Assembly: GCA_021819725.1 (NCBI GenBank)
Contig: JAKAQR010000001.1
Coordinates: forward strand, 186,001 to 250,000
Source: Actinomycetes bacterium
GTDB taxonomy: Bacteria > Actinomycetota > Acidimicrobiia > Acidimicrobiales > Acidimicrobiaceae
Reading direction: 5' to 3'
Length of the DNA stretch: 64,000 bases
Each line of letters begins with the position of its first letter. Position 1 is the stretch's first letter. The position numbers were made by a program, and so were the translations under genes. The notes below the pieces were generated by a model. That model did not search any database. It saw nothing but the letters and a program-made list of their open reading frames with translations, and had not been told where the DNA came from. This document shows positions 36,085 to 45,545 of this stretch, piece after piece.

Positions 36085-38034
36085 TCATGAACTTGCTAAT
36101 CGGGCAAGCGCTTCGAACTCACCAAGAACCTGTGGATTGGCCACGGAATCACTTGAAGCGACCTCTGCGAGCTTCGCTCCAAGAAAGAGCCGCCGTATCG
36201 GGACCTCTAACTTCTTCCCATTCAGGGTCTTCGGGATATCCGAGACGATAAAGATACGATCGGGGACATGCCGGGGTGAAAGCTGTTCTCGCAGGGCAGT
36301 ACGAACTCTCTGGCGTACATCATCTTCGGTGGCCTTCGGAGTAAGCACAAGAAAGAGTATGAGTTCACCAGTTCGATCGAGAGCCGACGTATCGATGACC
36401 AGGGATTCACGCACCCCTTGTATCGCCTCCACCACCCGGTAGAACTCGGCGGTGCCCATACGAACACCACCACGATTCAGTGTTGAATCGGAGCGACCGT
36501 AGATGATGCTGGAACCATCTGGGTAGAACGTAACCCAGTCGCCATGCCTCCAGACACCCGGAAATTGCGCAAAATACGCATCATGATAGCGACTCCGATC
36601 CTCATCGTTCCAGAACCCGATCGGCATCGAGGGCATGGGCTTCGTGATCACCAGTTCGCCCATCTGTCCCACCACCGGTGTCCCTGACTCCCCAAAGGCA
36701 GCGACGGCTACGCCGAGCGCTCGGGCCGCGATCAAGCCTGCTCTCGTCGGATGCATCGGAGAACTGCCGAGAAAGGCAGTACAGACGTCGGTGCCACCAG
36801 AGGCCGAGATGAGCTGGACTGAACCTGGAACATGTTCATACACCCAATCAAATCCATCAATAGTAAGTGGTGCCCCGGTCGAACCAATAGCTCGTAACGA
36901 CGTACCACGAATGAGCAACCGTGGGTCTACCTCGCCAACCTGTGAGCTGCGAAGAAAGGGAGCCGAGACACCGAAGAAATCGATACCTGCCCGATCAATC
37001 AGGCGCCAAAGCTGACCGAGATCGGGGTAACCTGGGGAACCATCGTAGAGCACGATGGATGCACCGACCAAGAGACCACCCATCAAGAAATTCCACATCA
37101 TCCAACCCGTGGAGGAGAACCAAAAGAAGGTGCTACCGTCAGTGATTCCGTTCTGGATCTCAAGGACCTTCTTGTGCTCGAGGACGATCCCACCATGCGA
37201 GTGAATGATTGCCTTCGGGACACCCGTCGTTCCCGACGAGTAAAGAACCCATAACGGGTGGTTGAAAGGAACTCGCGCAAAGGTAAGCGGCTGCTGGCCC
37301 TCGATCGCCTCATCAAAGGAGACCACTCTCCACGGCCCCGACGTCATGCCAGTCGAGGATCCAGCCACGATAACGGTACCGACGCTCGGCAGCTCATCAA
37401 GGATCGCCCGTAGCGTGGTGCTGCGATCGATGAGACGACCGCCGTAACGATACTCAGTCACTGCCAAGACAACCTTTGGCTCAATCTGACGAAAACGATC
37501 AACGACCGCACCGACGCCAAAGTCAGGCGACGTACAGGACCAAACAGCACCGATACTCGCGGTCGCAAAGAGTCCCACCACTGCCTCGTAGATATTGGGG
37601 AGATAACCCGCCACCCGATCCCCCACCTCCACACCGGCCGTTCGGAGCGACGCCGCCAACTGCGCGACCGCTCGCCAGAATTCGTGTGCCTCGACCCGTT
37701 CGAGCATTCCCGACTCGTCGGCTCTAATGATGCACGCTGGATCCTGAAAGCGGAGATAGGCCTCTTGCGCATAGTTGACAAAGCCGTCTGGAAAGAAGAC
37801 GGCATCGGGAAGACTTCCTACCAGCTCGCGCTCGCCCAGATCACCGGCGAGACGACAAAAACGTGCGATCGAACGCCAGAACGGCCCAATTTTGGTGATG
37901 CTTGCCTCATAGAGTTCGTCATAGGCCGTCGAAGTGACCCCTAATCCGTGCCCCTCTGCCCGTAAATACGCACCAAGGGGGCCTGACAGGCCTCCATCCT
38001 TAGGCTCCCAAAGGATGTCGCCCACCTCGGTCAT
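36085..38034 (-). CDS. aacS: Acetoacetyl-CoA synthetase
   Basis: 649 residues, typical length. It ligates acetoacetate to CoA with ATP via an acyl-adenylate. Diagnostic parts: N-terminal FWRSIARFCRL, GAVWSCTSPDFGVGAVVDRFRQIEPKVV, AMP-binding motif LYSSGTTGVPKAIIHSHGG near residue 263, FWFSSTGWMMWNF, SASGGTDVCTAFLG, YGRSDSTLNRGGVRMGTAEFYR and the catalytic Lys region TLNGKKLEVPIRR near 605. The acetoacetate-specific ACS group keeps the WxSCTSPDF block. It is coupled through ATGA to a 74-aa gene and follows an acyl-CoA ligase gene, suggesting fatty-acid or ketone-body use. Confidence 0.94.
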   Translation of the reverse strand: MTEVGDILWEPKDGGLSGPLGAYLRAEGHGLGVTSTAYDELYEASITKIGPFWRSIARFCRLAGDLGERELVGSLPDAVFFPDGFVNYAQEAYLRFQDPACIIRADESGMLERVEAHEFWRAVAQLAASLRTAGVEVGDRVAGYLPNIYEAVVGLFATASIGAVWSCTSPDFGVGAVVDRFRQIEPKVVLAVTEYRYGGRLIDRSTTLRAILDELPSVGTVIVAGSSTGMTSGPWRVVSFDEAIEGQQPLTFARVPFNHPLWVLYSSGTTGVPKAIIHSHGGIVLEHKKVLEIQNGITDGSTFFWFSSTGWMMWNFLMGGLLVGASIVLYDGSPGYPDLGQLWRLIDRAGIDFFGVSAPFLRSSQVGEVDPRLLIRGTSLRAIGSTGAPLTIDGFDWVYEHVPGSVQLISASGGTDVCTAFLGSSPMHPTRAGLIAARALGVAVAAFGESGTPVVGQMGELVITKPMPSMPIGFWNDEDRSRYHDAYFAQFPGVWRHGDWVTFYPDGSSIIYGRSDSTLNRGGVRMGTAEFYRVVEAIQGVRESLVIDTSALDRTGELILFLVLTPKATEDDVRQRVRTALREQLSPRHVPDRIFIVSDIPKTLNGKKLEVPIRRLFLGAKLAEVASSDSVANPQVLGEFEALARLASS

Positions 38035-38255
38035 CGATCAATCTCCTCAATCGTTAAGTCCAGCTGACGCAGGATCTGTTGTGCCTTCAATAACGAACGT
38101 CGAACCTTGGCGAGTTCCTGTTGCACCTGTTTCACTTTGGCCGGGTCAAGACGTCGGTAACCCAACAACTGCGAGAAGCTCACATCATCAAGCTGAGATA
38201 ACAGACCCTCGATGCCCTCCAACATATGCTCGCGGCGCTCATCGGAATCTGTCAT
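38031..38255 (-). CDS. Small coiled-coil protein in an acyl-CoA ligase operon
   Basis: 74 residues, charged and helical, with a heptad-like stretch KVKQVQQELAKVRRSLLKAQQILRQL (about residues 40-65) likely to form a coiled coil. No known domain recognised. It starts 5 bp after the acyl-CoA ligase stop and its stop overlaps the aacS ATG by 4 nt, so it is almost certainly translated. It may bind one of the ligases or be a regulator; neither is shown by sequence. Confidence 0.75.
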   Translation of the reverse strand: MTDSDERREHMLEGIEGLLSQLDDVSFSQLLGYRRLDPAKVKQVQQELAKVRRSLLKAQQILRQLDLTIEEIDR

Positions 38256-38260
38256 GACTA

Positions 38261-39928
38261 CTACTCCTCACTTTGGGTTCGTTTCACCTCATGGATCGCA
38301 TAGTTGCCTGCTTGGTATCCCTCTCGCAACACCTTCTTGTGGAACTTACCCACCGACGTGCGCGGAATAGCCTCGACAAAGGAAAACCGCTCTGGCAACC
38401 ACCACTTGACGATTCGGGTAGCGAGAAAATCGCGGAGCTCTCCGACCTCGAGATCCTCTCCCGGTTTTACCACCACGAAAGCGAGCGGGCGCTCAAACCA
38501 GCGATCGTCGGGGACGGCGATCACGGCAGCCTCTGCCACCTTCGGGTGGGCCATAATGGCATTCTCGAGTTCAATGGACGAGATCCACTCTCCACCGGAC
38601 TTGATCACATCCTTGGTGCGATCAACAATCCTCACATAGCCCTCCCTGTCGACTGTGGCGATATCTCCGGTTCGAAGCCACCCGTCGTCGAAGTTCTCAC
38701 CTCCTCGACCCCCCAAGTACCCTGCGGTAATCCACGGACCGCGCACCTCAATCTCCCCGAGCGCCTTGCCATCCCAGGGTTGGACCTGCTGCTGATCGTC
38801 CACAATACGCAACTCGACACCAGGAACGACCTTCCCCGCTGTCGCAAGGTAGTCAACAAGGCGCTCACGAGGAGTGCCTGAGGGCGGAATGGCCAGGGTA
38901 CAGACCGGTGAAGTCTCCGTCATGCCCCACCCTGAAACCACAGGAATGTTGTAGTGCTCGAGGTAGGTTTCGATCAGCGATCGAGGCGTTGCCGATCCTC
39001 CGGAGGTCAACATCCGCAAACTCGAGACATCGGTAGGATGTGATTCAAGATAGTTCAACAGATCATTCCAGATCGTCGGCACCCCTGAGGAGAGCGTCGG
39101 ATGGAAGCGTTCGATCATTGCCGCGAGCGGTTCTGCCTGTAGGAAACGTCCAGGCATAATCATGGTCGAACCGGTGAACCAGCAGGCATAGGGCGCCCCC
39201 CACGCTGCGGCGTGAAACATCGGTACCACGATGAGCGCTACATCACCCTTCGACTCCAGGATATTCCAGCTCCGCTGGCTATAGAGAGGTAACGCACTGA
39301 TGGCGTGCAGGTACGTGGAACGATGCGAATACACCACGCCCTTTGGATTGCCGGTGGTCCCTGAGCTATAACAGATCATCGCGGCATCGGTCTCTACGAC
39401 GTCGGGCCACTCTACCACCGGAGCCGCATCGCGCAGAAACTCTTCGTAATCGAGCACCTTACACCGTTTGGCTATCTGCTCCTTGATGGCAGCATCGGCG
39501 GTCGCACCCACCACAATGACCGTTGCAACGCTCGGGCAGGCCTCGAGCACCTGTGCCAACTGTGGCAACATCATTCCATCGGCGATGATGGCACGATCAC
39601 CCGCATCATCGATGACATATCCGAGTTGATCGGGTGCGAGCCTGAGGTTCAGCGTATGGATCACTGCCCCCATGGCGGGGATACCGAGGTACGCCTCGAG
39701 GTGTTGTTGATGATTAAAACAGAAAGTCCCTACTCTGTCTGAAGGACTGATCCCGATCCCAGCTAAAGCACCGGCGAGTCGTGCAGCCCGCTCCGCAACC
39801 TCCGAAAAACAAGCGCGAACGCCATCGGTACCATCGTAGGTGATCACCTCTGCATCCGGAAAAGCTTGCGACCCATAACGAAGTATGCCTGCCACTGTCA
39901 GTGCACCCTGTTGCATCGTCGATTCCAT
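38261..39928 (-). CDS. Medium/long-chain acyl-CoA ligase (AlkK-like)
   Basis: 555 residues from an ATG preceded by AAGGGAAG. It activates a fatty acid with ATP and CoA. Visible: AMP-binding motif CYSSGTTGNPKGVVYSHRS near 187, VVPMFHAAAWGAPY, SGWGMTETSPVCTLA, GWLRTGDIATVDREGYVRIVDRTKDVIKSGGEWISS and the catalytic Lys in TSVGKFHKKVLREGY near the end. The HAAAWG block is common in the AlkK-type medium-chain ligases. First gene of a three-gene operon with the coiled-coil protein and aacS. TAGGCT about 30 nt before the ATG might be its -10 box. Confidence 0.9.
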   Translation of the reverse strand: MESTMQQGALTVAGILRYGSQAFPDAEVITYDGTDGVRACFSEVAERAARLAGALAGIGISPSDRVGTFCFNHQQHLEAYLGIPAMGAVIHTLNLRLAPDQLGYVIDDAGDRAIIADGMMLPQLAQVLEACPSVATVIVVGATADAAIKEQIAKRCKVLDYEEFLRDAAPVVEWPDVVETDAAMICYSSGTTGNPKGVVYSHRSTYLHAISALPLYSQRSWNILESKGDVALIVVPMFHAAAWGAPYACWFTGSTMIMPGRFLQAEPLAAMIERFHPTLSSGVPTIWNDLLNYLESHPTDVSSLRMLTSGGSATPRSLIETYLEHYNIPVVSGWGMTETSPVCTLAIPPSGTPRERLVDYLATAGKVVPGVELRIVDDQQQVQPWDGKALGEIEVRGPWITAGYLGGRGGENFDDGWLRTGDIATVDREGYVRIVDRTKDVIKSGGEWISSIELENAIMAHPKVAEAAVIAVPDDRWFERPLAFVVVKPGEDLEVGELRDFLATRIVKWWLPERFSFVEAIPRTSVGKFHKKVLREGYQAGNYAIHEVKRTQSEE

Positions 39929-40183
39929 GATCTTCCCTTTCGCCGTCCGAACTGTAGCCTATCAAAGTTCTACCATGGCTACCAGGCATCCCAGCGACGC
40001 CTCCCGCCTCATCGCAGTACCCCAACACAAAACATCGGCCAACTCCTCAACGAGGCCCCTCGTCGTCGGGTAGAATGGGCTTTGCCAACCAAGGTTAGCA
40101 ACACAACAGGTAGGTAGGCTTAGCGAGGATCGCTCAAGTCGGCCCTTGGCCTAGGGATCGCTTACGAAGGATCGAGAGACGTC

Positions 40184-42130
40184 ATGTATCATTCCTATCC
40201 AACTGAGCCGTGGTTGGGTGATCCAGCAACTGTTGAGGAGATTCTCTCGGAGATACTCAGCAATCTCGACGATCCGGAGCGGTTGCTCACCTCCGATGTG
40301 TTGGCACCGTTGCTGCTCGCTCTGACACCAACGCTTATGGACCCTAGCGCGAGCAGAAAGAGTGCAGAACTCACTGCTATCACGCTCCAGCGATTGGGCT
40401 ACCCCCCGTCCACAACACTCACCCTCATCGACGCCCTTGCAGGGACGATCACGAGGGATCGACCGGACCTCAACCCCGACATGGTCACCCAACAACGCCA
40501 ACGCCTTCAAGCAAGGGCAATGGATACATTGGACCGGCGTCACCGAGCAGAGCTGCGATCCGCACTCGCTCTCAGCCATCATGACGCCTTAACTGGACTG
40601 ATCAATCGGCGCGGATTTATCGATGCCTTGACGGCAAGCCTGCTCCGAGCAGAGCGTTCCCATACCCAAGTAGCGCTCGCCCTCCTCGACGTCTATGCAC
40701 TGACCTCCACCGACAAGAGCATCGAATCCGATCCTCGCGATCATGATCGCCTGCTGGTACAGCTGGCGAAACGACTCGGCTCCGTTACACGTTCAACGGA
40801 CACAGTCGCTCGTCTTGGCGACACCACCTTCGCTCTCCTCGTCGAGGCCGCTCATGACCGCGAGGAGGTACTTGCGATCATCACACGAGAGCTTGGCACA
40901 ATTGGTTCCTTACGGCCTGTTGTCGAGGATGAAGATCCTCCAGCGTGGTACGCAGGGCTCGCCATCTCATGGCGGGAAAATGCCGACCCAATGCTTTTGC
41001 TTAGCATTGCAGAAGGGGCACTCTCACAGGCCCTCGTCACTGGCACGGAGCCTGGCCTCCACCTGGTGACTATGCCAACGGATCACACCCAGCACGAGCC
41101 CAGCACTACGGCTGGCCTTCGCTCCACCATCTCCGTTGCAGGGGATAATCTTGAGGTGCGCTACCAGCCGATCGTTGATCTCGGCACTGGACGGATCACC
41201 CAGTACGAAGCCCTGGTGCGTCTGCGGGTCGCCTCTGGTCTCGTTGGTCCTGAGGACTTTATCGATACGCTCGTTCGCGAGGAACGGCGCAGGCTCTTTG
41301 AGGTCGTGCTCACCCAAGTGGCCGAAGACATCGAAAAGCACGGCGTCGAGACGCCAGTAGCGATCAATATTGAACCCGACCTCATCTCCGATGAGAACTA
41401 CGCTCGCACGATCATTGCCATCTGGCGTCAACGTGGACTCTTACCTCATCAGCTGAGGATCGAGATCACCGAGAACCAGGATCTCGTCTCGCTCGCCTAT
41501 GCTCCACTCGCTCTCCTGAAGAGCGCTGGCCATCACATCGCACTCGACGACTTTGGGACTGGATATGCGTCTCTTTCGCGTATCATGAGCTTTCCCTTTG
41601 ATGAAATCAAGCTCGACCGGGCCTTCTCGGAGCCCATTGACCTACTCAACGTTGGCTTGCCCTTGATGACCGTGGCTATCGATCTGAGCCATCTGATGGA
41701 GGTCGAACTCGTCATCGAGGGCATTGAGGATCCACGGATGCTTCCCGTGCTCCATGCCCTCGGGGCACAACTCGGTCAGGGTTATGCACTGAGCCGTCCG
41801 TTGCCGATCACCGCGGTGCTCGCTCTTCCCAACCCACTCCCCATCGCTGCTATGCAATCGTACCCCGCCGTCGTCGCAGCGGTACAAGGCTTCCGCTGGG
41901 AACGTGCAATCCTCGCGCTCGCTGCCAGTGGGCACGAGGGGCCTCTGGCAGAGAAGGCGTGCCAAGTTGCAAGCAATCTTGGAGACCCCGATCTCATTGC
42001 GCTCCATCAGGCCCAGCACGAACTGGCCCAACAGGTGCTCGGTGCCAACGATAGTGCCATGGTAAAGGAATTTTGTCGACTCGGCATCGAACTACGACGT
42101 CGTATCTCTACTCGATTGGCCGTCGATTAG
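40184..42130 (+). CDS. EAL-domain c-di-GMP phosphodiesterase with degenerate GGDEF
   Basis: 648 residues, no membrane segment. Residues 1-130 are helical and unrecognised. A GGDEF-like domain (about 135-290) keeps DALTGLINRRGF, but the active-site loop reads RLGDTTF, so no cyclase activity is expected; it may bind GTP. The EAL domain (about 320-550) has intact YEALVR, NIEP, EITEN, DDFGTGYASL, IKLDRAF and VIEGIED, as in active phosphodiesterases, plus QGYALSRPLP. A C-terminal helical part follows. It overlaps the convergent tyrA by 39 bp. Confidence 0.93.
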   Translation: MYHSYPTEPWLGDPATVEEILSEILSNLDDPERLLTSDVLAPLLLALTPTLMDPSASRKSAELTAITLQRLGYPPSTTLTLIDALAGTITRDRPDLNPDMVTQQRQRLQARAMDTLDRRHRAELRSALALSHHDALTGLINRRGFIDALTASLLRAERSHTQVALALLDVYALTSTDKSIESDPRDHDRLLVQLAKRLGSVTRSTDTVARLGDTTFALLVEAAHDREEVLAIITRELGTIGSLRPVVEDEDPPAWYAGLAISWRENADPMLLLSIAEGALSQALVTGTEPGLHLVTMPTDHTQHEPSTTAGLRSTISVAGDNLEVRYQPIVDLGTGRITQYEALVRLRVASGLVGPEDFIDTLVREERRRLFEVVLTQVAEDIEKHGVETPVAINIEPDLISDENYARTIIAIWRQRGLLPHQLRIEITENQDLVSLAYAPLALLKSAGHHIALDDFGTGYASLSRIMSFPFDEIKLDRAFSEPIDLLNVGLPLMTVAIDLSHLMEVELVIEGIEDPRMLPVLHALGAQLGQGYALSRPLPITAVLALPNPLPIAAMQSYPAVVAAVQGFRWERAILALAASGHEGPLAEKACQVASNLGDPDLIALHQAQHELAQQVLGANDSAMVKEFCRLGIELRRRISTRLAVD

Positions 42131-43111
42131 GCCGAGGACAAACCCACCCTCAACAGCGTTGAGCTCCACAAGCATGGCACCAACTGCTCCAAGGCGAAGG
42201 AGCTCACTCACCAGCATCGTCCGCGATACATGGAGCACGAAGTTCCTGCCACCAACCTCATCGAGAGAGCACGCCCCCTCATGGCCCGCGCGTGTCCACG
42301 CGAGCAGCCACTGTTCATCAACCAAATGGTCACGACAGTCCTCTAACTCTCGGACAAGAGCGTCGATGGCACCAGCTAACTGTGCACGGTTTGGGTAGAA
42401 CATCTCTACAATCCGCATGGGATCGGTTCGAGCCACACGTACGCCATCACGTATCGAACCGGCTGCCAGCCTCCGCAGCAATTGACGATCCGGCACCTGG
42501 CCGACAAGGCGTCCGAGTGCTATCGCAGTGACATGGGGCAACGTCGAGATCATCGCGATAGCACGGTCGTGCTCCGCCAAAGCGATCGGTAGGACCCCGT
42601 TGCCCAACACCAGCGGAACCATCAATGCCCGAGCCAACGCCTCCGGTTCCTCTTGGCCGGACAGCACAACTGCCCAGTTGGCGCCCGCAAAAATCGTGGG
42701 GTCTGCGCTCTCGGCCCCATTCCCCTCCCTACCCGCCATCGGATGCAAACTCACATAGCGCAACGACGACGGAGGGTCCTCATGTGCCACCAATCCGCTC
42801 TTCACTGATGCGATATCACAGACGATTGGGCGGACGCCAAGCGAGATAGCCACGCCGTCGAGCTGATCGAGCGTCTCTTCGATCGACGGCGTCGGAACAG
42901 CAAGTACAATCAACTGACTCCGTCGAACAAGATCGTCGAGGGACTCGGCCGTCGTGATCGAAAACCTTTGCGCAACGGTATCCATCGACGCCGGATTCAG
43001 ATCATAGCCAACCACGCCGACATTGCCAACGAGTGCTCCGGCGAGCGATGCGCCCATATGGCCTAGTCCGACGATACCTACCGGCGTAACCACCTCATTA
43101 CCAATCCTCAT
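42092..43111 (-). CDS. tyrA: Prephenate dehydrogenase
   Basis: 339 residues from ATG 43111, which follows AGGAACGCGTGC; the frame extends to 43150 inside pheA but the chosen start puts the NAD site GIVGLGHMGASLAGAL directly at the N terminus. Further blocks: IVLAVPTPSIEETLDQL, CDIASVKSGLVAH, YVSLHPMAGREGNGAESADPTIFAGANW and the helical dimer domain with ISTLPHVTAIALGRL and AAGSIRDGVRVARTDP. It oxidises prephenate (or arogenate) on the way to tyrosine. Lies 10 bp downstream of pheA. Confidence 0.93.
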   Translation of the reverse strand: MRIGNEVVTPVGIVGLGHMGASLAGALVGNVGVVGYDLNPASMDTVAQRFSITTAESLDDLVRRSQLIVLAVPTPSIEETLDQLDGVAISLGVRPIVCDIASVKSGLVAHEDPPSSLRYVSLHPMAGREGNGAESADPTIFAGANWAVVLSGQEEPEALARALMVPLVLGNGVLPIALAEHDRAIAMISTLPHVTAIALGRLVGQVPDRQLLRRLAAGSIRDGVRVARTDPMRIVEMFYPNRAQLAGAIDALVRELEDCRDHLVDEQWLLAWTRAGHEGACSLDEVGGRNFVLHVSRTMLVSELLRLGAVGAMLVELNAVEGGFVLGLIDGQSSRDTTS

Positions 43112-43121
43112 GCACGCGTTC

Positions 43122-44033
43122 CTACGCCTCCGGACCGGAAGCCTCCTCATAGGAGAGTACTCCGCGAGGAAGCTGAGTCGAAGGAGTGACGACCTCTTTG
43201 GCTGTCCAACGCGGATAGCAGCCCATCAACTTGACTTGATGACCGGCCCGCAAGAGGGAACGCAGCAACGAACGCACCGGCTCCACGTTGGCATGTCCAT
43301 CAGCCACAACGACAAAGCAATGGACATCTCGCTCACCCGCCAGCGGGCGCGATAGGATCGATGACATATTGACATCATGGTTTTTAAAGTGATTGGCGAT
43401 CTCGCTCAGCGCGCCAACAGCGTCGAACCGGGGAACGATTGCGAGCATCGTCCGATCGGCACCCGTTGGAGCAGGTAAGGCATTCGCCACCAAGGCGTAC
43501 CGGGTCCGCAACTCACTCACCTGTGCCACCTCAGTCGCCACGGCATTGAGTCCTGCCTGTGCACCGACACTCGGCGGCGCGAGCGCCATCAATCCTGGGT
43601 CTCGGGTGCTCACTACTTCATCACAGGCGGCCTTCGTGGAGACAGCATGCCGGACATGCAAGCCGCGATGACGAATGAAATCCGCACAGAGATCAAGGAT
43701 CATCGAGTGAGAGATCACCGTATGAACCGATGCTTCCCCGTTGAGAGAGAATCCCCAGATCTCTTCGGCAAGAACAGCCTCGCCAATAATAAACGCATCT
43801 TCAGCATCAAAGATCAGTCGATCGAGGGTAAGCGTTAGTTCGCCCTCAGTTGAGTTCTCGATTGGAAGCACTCCGAGGAGGCCGGGTGTGGTGGATACCG
43901 TAAAGATAACCTGCTCCACTGAGGGCATGGGAAGCGGATCAAAATCGGTAAAACCAAAGAGCTCAATGACCCGATGATCAGAGCTGCCAAGCGGTCCTGC
44001 GAAACAGATCATCGGCCGTTCATGGTTCACCAC
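43122..44033 (-). CDS. pheA: Prephenate dehydratase with ACT domain
   Basis: About 303 residues. Starts at one of several TTG/GTG codons at 44030-44039; GTG 44033 sits 9 nt after AAGGAGG and is preferred. The catalytic domain has GVLPIENSTEGELTLTLDRLI and the TRYALV block (usual TRF motif as TRY). The N-terminal GPLGSSDHRVIEL departs from the common GPEGTFTEAA pattern. The C-terminal ACT domain (VGALSEIANHFKNHDVNMSSILSRPL) should bind phenylalanine for feedback control. It makes phenylpyruvate from prephenate and forms an operon with tyrA. Confidence 0.9.
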   Translation of the reverse strand: MVNHERPMICFAGPLGSSDHRVIELFGFTDFDPLPMPSVEQVIFTVSTTPGLLGVLPIENSTEGELTLTLDRLIFDAEDAFIIGEAVLAEEIWGFSLNGEASVHTVISHSMILDLCADFIRHRGLHVRHAVSTKAACDEVVSTRDPGLMALAPPSVGAQAGLNAVATEVAQVSELRTRYALVANALPAPTGADRTMLAIVPRFDAVGALSEIANHFKNHDVNMSSILSRPLAGERDVHCFVVVADGHANVEPVRSLLRSLLRAGHQVKLMGCYPRWTAKEVVTPSTQLPRGVLSYEEASGPEA

Positions 44034-44891
44034 CAACAAAATCCTCCTTCACACCCATCTCCTTCGCTCAAGCCTAGGACGACAACGCCCCTATCACCAA
44101 CACTGACAGCCCCAACCGCCGAGGCTGTGTACCAATGCCTATCGGACGCCACCGAAGGTCAGCCACTGTTAACGACCTCAGTGACGGCCGCCACGAACCC
44201 ATACCTCGTTCTTGTCGATAGTCGATCACACCACGCTTCCCTGCAATGTCGGGAATGATCACCTCCGCTGCCCATGCATGCGCGATCGATTCACCAACAC
44301 GACATACGAGTGAATCCAATGGTTGAGATGGTGCAACAAGTCAGCGGTCACAACCAAGCATCATCACCGAATCGATGACCAAGTATTTCCTGGAGCTGCC
44401 AAGGGTATGGTGCGTCCGCTACCGGGGCAGTACCGCTGGTCAGCCGTCATCCCTGTCACTAAGCCGCACTCCCCGATTGTGAGCCCTCGAGAAGATTGGT
44501 GGCACGCCGAAAGAACGGTAATGGTGTTTGGCGACCCCTAACCACATGCGAACAGTAGCGGCTACTGCACCGTTCCGGCATGTCCAGTTTGGTTGTTCAC
44601 GATCGCCTGCAACGTCGTTGGTCACGCGATCACGGTTGCCGCGAGACCCTAGCGATATGTACTCCTTCACACAGCGAAGGGGTCAAGACCAGGGATGGGG
44701 TGCACGCACGACGCAGTCACTGACGATGCCTTCGCAAACCTGATCGGAACACCCGCGACCAGGAACGAATCCGACCTTCGTTAGCCCGCATCGACGACGA
44801 TATGAGTGACCTCGCCCACGATGCCTAGAATTAACGACGATTCTTGCGTTCTACGCTCAGCCTGGGAGAGTCCTTCGCTAGATTCAAGAAG
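44034..44891. other. 850-bp region without recognisable genes
   Basis: Divergent gap between pheA and an FMN-binding protein gene. Frames of 70-95 codons exist on both strands but lack ribosome sites and domain patterns. The right end holds a putative leaderless promoter. Confidence 0.5.
44879..44884 (+). promoter_or_regulatory. Putative leaderless -10 box
   Basis: TAGATT followed by 7 nt and ATG 44892 of the FMN-binding protein gene; the 7 nt spacer contains AGAAG, so a weak Shine-Dalgarno role is an alternative. Confidence 0.45.
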
Positions 44892-45434
44892 ATGACTACA
44901 CATGTTGAGCTCACCACCGATGACATCAACTTCATCCACGGCCAGGAGCTCTTCTTCGTTGCGACCGCACCGCTCAGCGACCATGGCCACATCAACTGTT
45001 CGCCAAAGGGTCTGCGTGATACTCTCTATGTGCCCGATGCCCGACATATCGCGTATCTAGACTTGACTGGTTCCGGGGCAGAGACGATCGCCCATCTACG
45101 CGAGAACGGGCGGATAACGCTGATGTTCTGCTCCTTCGGTGGAGTACCGAACATCCTACGAATCTATGGCAGTGGACAACCACTCCTGCCGGGTGGATCA
45201 CGGTATGATTCCTTGATCACAAAGTTTCCCGAACGAGAGGGTGCCCGTGCCATCATCTTGATCACCATTGCGAGCGTCACTAACTCCTGTGGTTATGGTG
45301 TACCGATGGCCGCCCAGATGCGCCAACGCGACCGGCTTGAAAACTGGCTTGCAGCCAAGGGCAGCGACGGTCTAAAGAACTACCGTAAGCGCCACAATGC
45401 CCGTAGTATCGATGGTCTACCGGCCATACCGTAA
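44892..45434 (+). CDS. Pyridoxamine 5'-phosphate oxidase-family protein
   Basis: 180 residues from ATG 44892. The pattern FFVATAPLSDHGHINCSPKG, DLTGSGAETIAHLRENGRITLMFCSFGGVPNILRIYGSG and NSCGYGVP is typical of a PPOX-like FMN/F420 split-barrel subgroup common in actinobacteria. Function of this subgroup is not established; an oxidoreductase role is likely. It lies alone. It is a distinct subgroup from the other PPOX-like protein at 15 kb. Confidence 0.85.
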   Translation: MTTHVELTTDDINFIHGQELFFVATAPLSDHGHINCSPKGLRDTLYVPDARHIAYLDLTGSGAETIAHLRENGRITLMFCSFGGVPNILRIYGSGQPLLPGGSRYDSLITKFPEREGARAIILITIASVTNSCGYGVPMAAQMRQRDRLENWLAAKGSDGLKNYRKRHNARSIDGLPAIP

Positions 45435-45545
45435 CCTACGCAACATCTGGGCCACCAGCTCGCTTTGCTGGCTACGCCTGCGGCGCCCGGCCAAAGACGG
45501 TGACCGTTGGGCCGTGATACATCCCGTCGATAGCCTCGTTGCCTT

